NCBI GenBank assembly: GCA_030430845.1
Contig: JAUIKE010000018.1
Location: 1-64,000, forward strand
Direction: 5' to 3'
DNA: 64,000 nt
DNA from: Bacteroidia bacterium
GTDB taxonomy: Bacteria; Bacteroidota; Bacteroidia; Chitinophagales; Saprospiraceae
The notes under the pieces are model-generated. The model did not search any database, was not told the origin of the DNA, and saw nothing but the letters and a program-made list of their open reading frames with translations. Below, piece by piece: positions 46,001 through 54,148 of this stretch. The first letter of the stretch is position 1, and the number at the start of each line of letters is the position of its first letter. Both the position numbers and the translations under genes were made by a program.

Positions 46001-46372
46001 AATAAGCCAAATGCCTTCGCCGCCGCCTTCATCGGAGGTGTACACCAATTTTTTTCCATCAGGGCTAAAGCGAGGCTGTCCGTCGAACTGCATACCGGAT
46101 GTCAGTTGAGTCGCCTGTCCGCCACCAAAAGGCATCGTATACAGGTCGCCCAGAAAGTCAAAGGCGATGGTTTGGCCATCCGGACTGACATCCAGGCTAA
46201 GCCAGGATGCCTCGTTGGTTGAGATCTGGACGGTCCTTCCAGCTTCGAGCGGCAGATCTTTTTTTTCTTTTTTTGTTGTGTCGGGTGATTCCTGCTCGGT
46301 GTCTTGCGCATGCATCGGAAGGGAGCACACCATAGCCAGCAAGAGCAGGTACAGGGTGTAATGTTTGATCAT
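43082..46372 (-). CDS. Amidohydrolase-family protein with N-terminal TolB/PD40 beta-propeller repeats
   Basis: ATQLTSGMQFDGQPRFSPDGKKLVYTSDEGG; VVIPGFVDTHAHLRP; GTLETGKLADLLILDKDPL; start chosen at MIKHYT. Confidence 0.93.
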   Translation of the reverse strand: MIKHYTLYLLLLAMVCSLPMHAQDTEQESPDTTKKEKKDLPLEAGRTVQISTNEASWLSLDVSPDGQTIAFDFLGDLYTMPFGGGQATQLTSGMQFDGQPRFSPDGKKLVYTSDEGGGEGIWLIELESKEKKALTKGKTDRYQSPEWTPDGKYIIASKAGMRSGTLKLWMYHVDGGKGVELMKDPGNLKMTGAAFGSDSRYIWFAQRQGDWQYNAIFPQYQIARYDRETGKRETMTFRQGSAIRPTLSPDGKKLVYGTRFDGETGLRIRDLASGNDRWLAYPVQHDDQESRGTRDALNGMSFTPNGSELVASYNGKIWRIPVNGGAAVEIPFQVDTEVELGPELDFEYPIEDTPEFVVKQIRDAVPSPDGSKLAFAALDRLYVMDYPDGTPTRLTNLNLNEAQPTWSADGNWIAFTTWSESEGGHLYKVRSSGGQATQLTTEAALYEQPVWSPDGNRVVALKGPAQNFKNAIARGAPGTGVEIIWVPQNSGSATLIDRSYGRSLPHFTENGDRIYLYSGSNGLSSIRWDGTDERFHLKVTGSTPPGSRSPLRADAIIMAPKGDQAIAQVYKDFYLLTVPQISDEAPTINVSNPSNATFPAKKLSDIGGEFPSWGWDARKVHWSIGNAHVVYDLNAAETFENNLSEEDKKEKKTYEPVETRIEVKAQRDIPQGVIVIRGAKAVTMNGMEIIDRSDIVIRNNRIEAIGRYGRVPIPDGATRIDARGKVVIPGFVDTHAHLRPTYNIHKDDLWAYAANLAYGVTTTRDPQTSTTDVLSYEDRVRAGQIVGPRIYSTGPGMFWQEQVKSLDHARKLVGRYSDYYDTKTLKMYVAGYRQQRQWIIMACKEKQIMPTTEGSLNFKQNLTQIIDGYPGHEHSFPVFPLYNDAIKLVAESQTAYTPTLLVAYGGPWGENYFYTRQNPHDDAKLQHFTPHDELDGKTLRRGQGPGPGPGGWFHDQEHVFQKLAEVVKDVYDAGGIAGVGSHGQLQGLGYHWELWAVASGGLSNHEALRVATIHGAMAIGLERDLGTLETGKLADLLILDKDPLQDLNNTTAIEHVMINGRLYKADDLSQVAPEPGPALPTPWQEEMPENLPGTNN

Positions 46373-46487
46373 GTTTTGAAAATTAGGTGAAGAATGAAGT
46401 GGAAAATACGGAAATAATGGTAGAAGATAGCAGGATGAGCCCAGACAAAAAAGTCCTTCGGCCTTTTCACACAACCAATAATATATT

Positions 46488-46544
46488 TTTTGGAGGTGGT
46501 TTAAAGAAAAAAACGAAGTTTTTTTCTTTAAACCACCTCCAAAA
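46488..46544. repeat. 57-bp palindrome (27+3+27), family member
   Basis: ttttggaggtggtttaaagaaaaaaac-gaa-gtttttttctttaaaccacctccaaaa. Confidence 0.95.
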
Positions 46545-46595
46545 CAAAATTATCTGGGGTGGGTAAAAACGAGGAACGAGTTTTTACACAACCCC
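46498..46595. repeat. 98-bp dispersed palindromic repeat, copy 2
   Basis: Matches 1-98 apart from inverted 3-nt centre. Confidence 0.95.
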
Positions 46596-46775
46596 ATGTC
46601 TGATTTGGCAGGAAATGTTTTCACTGTAAATTGTTGATAACCAAAAGGAATTGATTTTTTAGGGGGACATGACATGTCTAGATATGACATGTCTTGAATG
46701 TCCCGAACAATAATTACCTTTGGGCATTTAATAAACAGCCGAATAAACAACTATCACAAAAGCCGTAACCATCTA

Positions 46776-47882
46776 ATGAAGTACTTCCTTTTGGTTCTCA
46801 CTCTAATCTTAGGGCTTTTTGCTTCTGCCATACAGGCCCAGGATTCTCTTTCACAGATAGAAGAGCCTAGAAAATTTATCGAAAAAAGTAGTTTAATCGT
46901 ACTTCCTCTGGCCTTTTATACCCCCGAAACACGTTTTGGAGGGGGAGTGGGAGGTTTGTTTGCCTTCCGATTTGGTAACGAACCGAAAGAGTCGAGGCCT
47001 TCGCAAATAGAATTGGGCCTGGCCTACACCCAAAACCGTCAGGTACTGCTTTATCTGCCCTTTTTTATTTACTCCGACAACGAGCGTTGGTTTTATTCCG
47101 GTGAGCTGGGCTATTACCGCTACGCTTATCAATACTTCGGCATCGGAAATGATACACCTCAGGAAGGCGAAATCTATCAGGCTAACTATCCAAGAGTACG
47201 TATGAACGTGCAGCGCAGGCTGGGATCCTCGGTATATATAGGGCTGCGTTATTGGTTTGATGATTATCGGATTTCTGAAAAAGAGGATCTGGGATTGCTG
47301 GCTACTACGGATATTATTGGAGGCAATGGAGGTGTGGTGTCAGGGATGGGGGTTGTGGCTGATTGGGATACGCGGGATGAAGTATTTTTCCCAACAAAAG
47401 GTCGTTGGATAAAATTTTCTACCTTCTTTAACCGTAAATCTTTGGGGAGTGACTTCAACTTCTCTCGTTTTGCCATTGATGGGAGCGAGTATGTACCTAT
47501 TGGAAAAAAAAATGTGCTTGCTTTAAACGGATATGTTGATTTCCTTTCCGGTGACGTGCCTTTCCAGCAACTTGCTTTGATCGGGGGCCCTAGAAAAATG
47601 CGGGGCTATTTCGAAGGTAGGTTCCGTGACAAAAATCTTTGGATGTTTCAGGCCGAATATCGCTGGCCGATCAAAGGAATTTTTGGAATGACCTTTTTTG
47701 CGAATGCTGCGAGTGTGGCGCCTGACCTCAATACCTTACTCTCGGAGCAGGTTCATTTTGCAGGAGGCCTTGGACTACGGATTCGTTTAAGTAAAGAGGA
47801 TAAGGTCAACCTGAGAATAGACCTGGGTATTAATGAGGAAGGGCAGGTGTTTCCTTATTTCACAGTGGGGGAGGCGTTTTAG
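46776..47882 (+). CDS. BamA/TamA-family surface antigen (outer membrane beta-barrel)
   Basis: GMGVVADWDTRDEVFFPTKGRWIKF; LIGGPRKMRGYFEGRFRDKN. Confidence 0.9.
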   Translation: MKYFLLVLTLILGLFASAIQAQDSLSQIEEPRKFIEKSSLIVLPLAFYTPETRFGGGVGGLFAFRFGNEPKESRPSQIELGLAYTQNRQVLLYLPFFIYSDNERWFYSGELGYYRYAYQYFGIGNDTPQEGEIYQANYPRVRMNVQRRLGSSVYIGLRYWFDDYRISEKEDLGLLATTDIIGGNGGVVSGMGVVADWDTRDEVFFPTKGRWIKFSTFFNRKSLGSDFNFSRFAIDGSEYVPIGKKNVLALNGYVDFLSGDVPFQQLALIGGPRKMRGYFEGRFRDKNLWMFQAEYRWPIKGIFGMTFFANAASVAPDLNTLLSEQVHFAGGLGLRIRLSKEDKVNLRIDLGINEEGQVFPYFTVGEAF

Positions 47883-47884
47883 GA

Positions 47885-47920
47885 AGGTCGAGGGTCGAAG
47901 GCCGAAGGATGAGGGTCGAG
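47885..47920. repeat. Degenerate GGGTCGA heptad tract
   Basis: aaggtcgagggtcgaaggccgaaggatgagggtcga. Confidence 0.7.
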
Positions 47921-47981
47921 CGATGAAATCCATTTTCCTAATAATCCTCGTATATTCATTTTTACCAAATTAGAATATACA

Positions 47982-48677
47982 ATGACTATTTCCCTGATCA
48001 TACCCACCTTGAATGAAGAAAAAAGGATTAAAAAATTATTGTTATACTTAAAAGGACTGCCCCACCAGAGATTGCTTAAAGAGATCATTGTTTGTGATGG
48101 CGGCAGTGAAGATCAAACGCTTAGAGAGGCCGGTCGGGTTCCTGGAATAAAGGTGCTGGTAGCTCCTGCCAGAGGGCGGGCCGTACAGATGAATTTCGCA
48201 GCTGAACATGCCGAAGGCGAGGTACTGTATTTTGTACACGCTGACGTCTTTCCTCCTTCTACTTGCCTTTCCGATATCATGAGAGCCTTAAAAGAAGGGC
48301 ATAAAATGGGATGCTTCCAGTGCAGGTACACTGAAGAATCCCAAATGATGCAACTTAATGCCCAGTTGACTAAGCTAAACTGGATAGCGGCAGGCGGAGG
48401 AGACCAGACTTTCTTTATCACCAGAGAAGCCTTTGACCAAATAAGAGGATTCGACAGCAGCTTGCCGATTATGGAGGACTTTGATCTGGTATGGCGGGCC
48501 AAAAAGCATTGGCCCTTGCATGTGGTTTCTTCAGAAGCTCTGGTATCGGCCCGGAAATATAAAAATAATAGCTACCTTAAGGTTCAGCTTACCAATGCTA
48601 TGGTGTTTTTACTATTTCGCTGGGGAGCTAATCCGGAAAAATTATCGAAGATGTATAAAAAAATACTTAAGCTCTAA
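47982..48677 (+). CDS. TIGR04283-like family 2 glycosyltransferase
   Basis: ISLIIPTLNEEKRI; EIIVCDGGSEDQTLREAGRVPGIKVLVAPARGRAVQMNFAAEHAEGEVLYFVHADV. Confidence 0.93.
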   Translation: MTISLIIPTLNEEKRIKKLLLYLKGLPHQRLLKEIIVCDGGSEDQTLREAGRVPGIKVLVAPARGRAVQMNFAAEHAEGEVLYFVHADVFPPSTCLSDIMRALKEGHKMGCFQCRYTEESQMMQLNAQLTKLNWIAAGGGDQTFFITREAFDQIRGFDSSLPIMEDFDLVWRAKKHWPLHVVSSEALVSARKYKNNSYLKVQLTNAMVFLLFRWGANPEKLSKMYKKILKL

Positions 48678-48691
48678 TCCCAAAACAACTA

Positions 48692-49486
48692 TTGCCCATG
48701 GATCTCATATCCATTAGAAAAGAAATGAAGGAAAGAATGGCGCTCGGCCTCAATTATGGTATTCAGGCCGTAGAGGAAATCATTGCACCGGAATCCATCC
48801 ACTCCAATGAAATTATTAACTACAAAAGCCAATATAATGACCTCAATCGGATAGCCAGCCAAAATATTCTGGACTACGCTCAGATTGAAATGGGACTGAA
48901 TAAGATCCGTATGGGTTTGATAGACTTGATCGACCGACTGGAGATGGAGGACCTTAGGGACCGGCAAGAGCTTCCCGAAGTTCAGAACCGGGATTTACAA
49001 TACCGCAAAAACAATTTTTTTCAATTATTAGACATCCATTTTGTCAATCTTAACCAGATTAAAGTGGAACTGACTTATAGTGCAGGCAGTGCAAAAGAAA
49101 TTGATCTGAAAACAGGAAGGGAAGCCATGGACTACATTTATGATCACTATATGCGATTTCCAGTGAAGGACCGGAAATTGGATATCGTTGGACAGTCTGT
49201 GATTAACTATGTCCAGGATTTTTTCGAAAAATATACCAGGTTGGAAGTCTATATGAAAACAGTTGGCTTCATTCTGGAGTATATTAAGGAGGATAAAGTA
49301 GAACAGCATTTTTTCAAAGGTGTTTTCAAATCTATCCTATCTACCCCTGAGATGGTACTTATCTTTTATTGTGCGCTGAGTGATACTATTCCAGGCTTCA
49401 AAAAGACGATTTCGAGCTCCGGATTTATAGATGAGACGATACAGCCTTTTTTGATGTCAAAGGATCATCTGGCCTTGCTCAACTAA
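48692..49486 (+). CDS. Putative anti-phage effector: EAD11-like N-terminus plus putAbiC-like C-terminus
   Basis: NEIINYKSQYNDLNRIASQNILDYAQIEMGLNKIRMGLIDLIDRLE; FFQLLDIHFVNLNQI...GREAMDYIYDHY...ILEYIKED...ILSTPEMVLIFYCALS; an alternative ATG lies at 48698. Confidence 0.55.
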   Translation: MPMDLISIRKEMKERMALGLNYGIQAVEEIIAPESIHSNEIINYKSQYNDLNRIASQNILDYAQIEMGLNKIRMGLIDLIDRLEMEDLRDRQELPEVQNRDLQYRKNNFFQLLDIHFVNLNQIKVELTYSAGSAKEIDLKTGREAMDYIYDHYMRFPVKDRKLDIVGQSVINYVQDFFEKYTRLEVYMKTVGFILEYIKEDKVEQHFFKGVFKSILSTPEMVLIFYCALSDTIPGFKKTISSSGFIDETIQPFLMSKDHLALLN

Positions 49487-49645
49487 TAGATTAGACGTGT
49501 TTTCCCCCCAACTTATCGATTTTTTTCTAGGGTAATCCCCGGATTTACCCTACCTTAAAGACTTGAATGCAGTAAAAATAAGGGCTCAGAGAACGCCCTT
49601 TTACTTTTACTGTTTTTACATTTTTTAACCAAAAAATTAAATGAT

Positions 49646-50200
49646 ATGGCTTTTACTATAGCATTGGTGGTTATCGTGCTTATTGGATTGTATGGAGTCA
49701 GTATTTACAATAAGCTGGTCAAGTTTAAGAATCAGGTACCGGAGGCATGGAGTGGGATCGACGTACAACTGAAACGGCGATATGACCTGATCCCGAATTT
49801 GATCAATACGGTGAAGGGATATGCGAAGCACGAAAAAGAAACCCTGGAGAATGTGATCAGTCTTCGAAATTCAGCCCTGGCTGTGCCCTCAGGCAATGTG
49901 AATGATCAGGCCCAGGCTGAAAATGCTTTGAGCAGTGCCCTGAAATCCGTTTTTGCCCTGGCAGAAAATTATCCCGACCTGAAGGCCAACCAGAACTTTG
50001 CAGAATTACAAAAAGCCCTGTTCGACGTAGAAGATAATATTCAAAGGGCCCGTCGTTATTACAATGCTGTTGTTCGGGATAACAATACCTATGTGGAAAC
50101 TTTCCCTTCCATGATCGTGGCTAAAATGGCTAATTTCGAGAAATATCCGTTTTTCGAGATTAATTTGGAAGAACGCAAAAACGTTACTGTCGAATTTTAG
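49646..50200 (+). CDS. LemA-family protein
   Basis: YNKLVKFKNQVPEAWSGIDVQLKRRYDLIPNLINTVKGYAKHEKETLENV. Confidence 0.96.
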   Translation: MAFTIALVVIVLIGLYGVSIYNKLVKFKNQVPEAWSGIDVQLKRRYDLIPNLINTVKGYAKHEKETLENVISLRNSALAVPSGNVNDQAQAENALSSALKSVFALAENYPDLKANQNFAELQKALFDVEDNIQRARRYYNAVVRDNNTYVETFPSMIVAKMANFEKYPFFEINLEERKNVTVEF

Positions 50201-50220
50201 TATCAAAACCCTGAAAAACA

Positions 50221-51885
50221 ATGAACAACCCACTCTTCCCGCCGAAATTACTGGCGATAGCGCTTTTACTAGCGCTTCCACAGTTTTTAAAGGCGGAGTA
50301 TTTTATTATTAATAACTACCATATCCTTGTTACATTAACCAATGGCCAGACCTTTCAGGTGACTGAAACCATTGACGTTACCTTTAGCATGGAACGTCAT
50401 GGAATCTACCGGGATATTCCTCTTTGCTACAATACTGTTGATGGAAAACGGAACCGGGTTCTGTTATCTGACGTCAGAGTAGATGGGTTTAAGCAGAAGC
50501 TGAGCCGTACGGATTGTAACCTGAATATCCGGATCGGGGATCCGGATATTTACGTAGATGGAGAGCAAAGGTACGTGATCCACTATACCGTTGATCATGG
50601 CTATTTATATGAAGAAAACCATACTGAGTTTTACTGGAACCTGATCGGGGAACGCTGGACGGTACCGATCCTGAATGCCCGTTTTGAGATCCGTTTGCCG
50701 GAGGGCGTCACAATAAGCGAAGAGGATATCCAGGGCTATGCCGGACTGGCGGGTACGCAGCAGCAAAACCTGACTTATCTGTATAACCCTTCCAGGAATA
50801 TCATTACCGGCGAAACGACCCAAATGCTTAAAGCCGGTTACGCTCTGACGATGGCCGTACGCCTGCCTAAGGAGTCGATTATTCAGCCCGGGAAGTACGA
50901 ATACGTAATGCGTCGGTATGGCCTAATTGGCATTCCTATCGCCTTGTTTTTGGCCGCACTGGGCGTTTTTGCCCGTTTCGGATGGGATAAACCAGTCATT
51001 AAAATGGTGGAGTTTTTTCCTCCTGAAGAATTGACCCCTTCAGAAGCCGGCGCTTTTATAGATGACCGATCGGATAACAGGGACCTGATTGCCCTCATCC
51101 CGTATTGGGGTGCGCAAGGCCTTCTTCGAATGGAGGAGAACGAAGAAAAAATGTGGATAGGCAAGAAAAAAGATCACGAATTGGTCAAATTAGCCGATCT
51201 GCCTTCTGATAGGCCTAAATATGAACACACTATCTTTGATGGCCTTTTTGGGCTACGTGACCGGGTGTCGATGAAGGAACTGCAAAATAAGTTTTATACC
51301 ACGATGGCTACGGCCAAAATACAATTGCGGACTCAAATGATGGGGAAGGACTTGTATACGAAAGGATCTCTGAGATGGAATAAGCTGTTCCCTTGGTTCA
51401 TATTCGGATCTTTTGTCGGGATGATAGTGGCGGTTGTGATTAATAAAGCTTTCCTGATTGCAGGTTTTTTGCCGCTTTTTTTCATTACAATCATACTTCA
51501 GCAGTTTATGCTGCGCAAAAATGCAGCAGGACGAGAATTATATCAAAAAGTATATGGCTTTAAATTGTTTATGCAACGGGCTGAACAAGACCGACTAAAA
51601 TATTTAATCGAACAGGATCCGGAGTATTTTGACAAAACGCTTCCTTATGCAGTGGCCTATGGTTTGACTAAAAAGTGGACCCAAAAGTTCAATGGCCTCT
51701 TCAGTGAACCCCCCCGTTGGTATGCTCATCATGGTACTGCTTACGGAAGGTCCTTTGAATCCTTTTCCTCAGGGTTTAGTTCCAACATCAATACCGTTCA
51801 ATCTGCTTTTAGCAGCAGCCCTTCCAGTTCGGGCGGCGGCTCTTCAGGCGGCGGCGGTGGCGGTGGCGGCGGCGGCAGTTGGTAA
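50221..51885 (+). CDS. DUF2207 domain-containing membrane protein
   Basis: VTETIDVTFSMERHGIYRDIPL; C-terminal SSGGGGGGGGGGSW. Confidence 0.92.
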   Translation: MNNPLFPPKLLAIALLLALPQFLKAEYFIINNYHILVTLTNGQTFQVTETIDVTFSMERHGIYRDIPLCYNTVDGKRNRVLLSDVRVDGFKQKLSRTDCNLNIRIGDPDIYVDGEQRYVIHYTVDHGYLYEENHTEFYWNLIGERWTVPILNARFEIRLPEGVTISEEDIQGYAGLAGTQQQNLTYLYNPSRNIITGETTQMLKAGYALTMAVRLPKESIIQPGKYEYVMRRYGLIGIPIALFLAALGVFARFGWDKPVIKMVEFFPPEELTPSEAGAFIDDRSDNRDLIALIPYWGAQGLLRMEENEEKMWIGKKKDHELVKLADLPSDRPKYEHTIFDGLFGLRDRVSMKELQNKFYTTMATAKIQLRTQMMGKDLYTKGSLRWNKLFPWFIFGSFVGMIVAVVINKAFLIAGFLPLFFITIILQQFMLRKNAAGRELYQKVYGFKLFMQRAEQDRLKYLIEQDPEYFDKTLPYAVAYGLTKKWTQKFNGLFSEPPRWYAHHGTAYGRSFESFSSGFSSNINTVQSAFSSSPSSSGGGSSGGGGGGGGGGSW

Positions 51886-51890
51886 AAAAG

Positions 51891-51917
51891 AAGGCAATGA
51901 CTAATATCATTGCCTTT
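51891..51917 (+). terminator. Rho-independent-like terminator
   Basis: aaggcaatgactaatatcattgcctttttt with trailing T run. Confidence 0.85.
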
Positions 51918-52207
51918 TTTGCTTTAAAAATGCTACTTAGCGATGCAAAAAAGCGCATTTTTTTGAAGGATGGATTGAGCTATTTTTTAGATTTATTTAA
52001 CTGATTATCAGTGCTTTAGTTGTGTTGAATGGGCTAACCGGCCCCAGGGTGTTCATCCCTTCATATACCTTCCTCGTCGTTTATCCAGCCAATTTAAATC
52101 GATCATGCAGTCCGTTTCGTCGAGCACATCCATTTGTAGGTTGACGATCCGGTGACTTTCGCCGAAATTTGTAGTGTATTCAATTGGAAAATTATTAAAC
52201 ACTGACC

Positions 52208-52567
52208 ATGAAAAACTTAAAATTGAAATCCTTATTAGTTGTTTTGTTATCCTTAGTCACCTTAGGGGTTCAGGCACAACAGGATCCTGATCCACTTTCT
52301 ACTAGTACAACGGACAAGGTAGAAGTTACTTATCAGGATTATCTGAAGATGCAGGATGACTATTTAAAAGGAAAAGTAAGTAAGGAAAAATTGTTGAAGG
52401 TATTTAACCAACTGACTGAAGAGTGGGATGAGTTGTGCAATCCTCAACACGAGCGTGTAGTACCTAAAACGAACAATGAGGTGACTGCTACTCCTGAACC
52501 TGTGTTTCTGAATGGTTTTGCCTTGAAATTAAATGATACAAAAAATAAGGACCTGGCTAAGAACTAG
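52208..52567 (+). CDS. Small secreted hypothetical protein
   Basis: 119 aa with signal peptide MKNLKLKSLLVVLLSLVTLGVQAQQ. Confidence 0.65.
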   Translation: MKNLKLKSLLVVLLSLVTLGVQAQQDPDPLSTSTTDKVEVTYQDYLKMQDDYLKGKVSKEKLLKVFNQLTEEWDELCNPQHERVVPKTNNEVTATPEPVFLNGFALKLNDTKNKDLAKN

Positions 52568-52630
52568 GCCGGAAATAATGTATTCAGGCAATATTTTATA
52601 TTCAAAGAAAATGCACAGAAAATTGGAAGG

Positions 52631-53194
52631 TTATTTTTGTCTCTTTTCGAAAAAAATTGAACGCCCTTTTACAAAAAACCAAATGACCAAAATTACAGCT
52701 CCTACCATAAGAAAAACGTACAGCAAATTGGCTTGTATTTGTTCTAAATAATCCAAAGCTAATTCTGAAAAAAAGTATCCCAGGCTTGCAAAACAACCTA
52801 CCCAAACGATGTTACCCAAAACACTGTAAAAAATAAACTGACGAATGCTGACACTGCTGAACCCAAACAAGATGGGCAGAATAAAGCGAAATCCATACAT
52901 AAAGCGATAAGTAAGCAGCAAAAGCTGTTTCCTTTTATTCATAAGACGGTCCATCTTTTCAAACTGGGGGCTTAGTTTTGGATGGTTAGTTATGTACTTC
53001 CGTCCGTTTTTCCGACCGATAAAAAAACAGGCCCAGTCCGTTACCAGAGTCCCTAATGAAAACATTCCGATAACCAGGGGAAGGTTCAGATACCCTAATC
53101 TGGCCAGCTGAATAAAGGTGATCAAAACGATCTCACCTTCCATTACCGCTCCGATGAAGACCCCCAGGTAGCCTAATGATTGTAACCACTCCAA
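52631..53194 (-). CDS. DedA-family membrane protein
   Basis: GAVMEGEIVLITFIQLARLGYLNLPLVIGMFSLGTLVTDWACFFIGRKNGRKYI; RFMYGFRFILPILFGFS. Confidence 0.9.
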   Translation of the reverse strand: MEWLQSLGYLGVFIGAVMEGEIVLITFIQLARLGYLNLPLVIGMFSLGTLVTDWACFFIGRKNGRKYITNHPKLSPQFEKMDRLMNKRKQLLLLTYRFMYGFRFILPILFGFSSVSIRQFIFYSVLGNIVWVGCFASLGYFFSELALDYLEQIQANLLYVFLMVGAVILVIWFFVKGRSIFFEKRQK

Positions 53195-53295
53195 ATTGAT
53201 TGTTTTTTTGTGTTCTGGTGTTCAAGGTAGGGTGTTTTCAAGATAATAGCATAGTTTGTTTGATAAAACCTCTGTTAACTTCTATATCCAGCTCA

Positions 53296-53955
53296 CTACC
53301 TACTCCTCAAATCATTCAAGATTCGAAAAGACAAATTGAGGTCCTGCTGGGCGACTATAATGGTAAATTCGTTAGAGGTGGAGATCAGCTCAATAAGATT
53401 GATACCCTGGTAGGCCAGTTCTTTTAGGATGTAATAATAAACCCCATACAAGCTTCGGTTTTCCGTAGGTAAAAGGAGGGTAATAGAAGAGAGCTTTTCT
53501 CTTTTATTTAACAGGAGTTCTTCCCGGAAGAGATCTTCTGTGAAAGCAACAAACTGCTCACCAATAATGATGGTGGTTTCTGACACCCCCTGGGAAAAGG
53601 TACAAAAGCCTTTAGGGAATCTCCGGATATGATCCAGTAAATGTACCTGCTTCTCCATGAGGGTAGGTGAATTCCGAAAATTGTAGGCATTTAAGTTAGA
53701 GCGTACGCTGATATCGTTGAGTTTTTCAAAAAATTCCTGTAGTGATTTCTCGGCCTGGATCAATCCTCCAAAAGGCATTCGCTTAATGGCCATTATGACG
53801 GCACCTTCCTTTACTTCTCTGCCGAGCCGGGCACTCAATTCCGGCTGCAACTTTCTGGCAAGCGCCGATACATTGATCATGCCTTCACTCAAGGCCTCTG
53901 ATAGAAAGGGCGATCGATGAATGATCTGCTCAACAAGCGTAGAAATTTTGATCAT
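53296..53955 (-). CDS. ACT-domain-like regulatory protein, divergent to aspartate kinase
   Basis: N-terminal helical region (INVSALARKLQPELSARLGREVKEGAVIMAIKRM); C-terminal SLYGVYYYILKELAYQGINLIELISTSNEFTIIVAQQDL. Confidence 0.6.
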   Translation of the reverse strand: MIKISTLVEQIIHRSPFLSEALSEGMINVSALARKLQPELSARLGREVKEGAVIMAIKRMPFGGLIQAEKSLQEFFEKLNDISVRSNLNAYNFRNSPTLMEKQVHLLDHIRRFPKGFCTFSQGVSETTIIIGEQFVAFTEDLFREELLLNKREKLSSITLLLPTENRSLYGVYYYILKELAYQGINLIELISTSNEFTIIVAQQDLNLSFRILNDLRSR

Positions 53956-54078
53956 TGAAGTAAGTATGGCTGAATTTTGTTAAAAATATAACATTTTGTG
54001 ATAAAAATGTTCAAATTGCTTAGAAAATTACACTGCTGAAATAAAGCCTTTACTTTTGCCCCAGAAAAAATACTAAGA

Positions 54079-54130
54079 AGAGAGGGTGAAGAAACACCTG
54101 CCGGCCGGCAGGTGTTTCTTCACCCTCTCT
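54079..54130. promoter_or_regulatory. Perfect 52-bp palindrome in the leader of aspartate kinase
   Basis: agagagggtgaagaaacacctgccgg/ccggcaggtgtttcttcaccctctct. Confidence 0.9.
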
Positions 54131-54148
54131 AAACAAAGTAAACTTATC

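Noticed and set aside
46373-46474. N-terminal extension of the amidohydrolase ORF
   Set aside because: Reads through repeat sequence (cttttcacacaacc). A proper signal peptide begins at MIKHYTLYL (46372).
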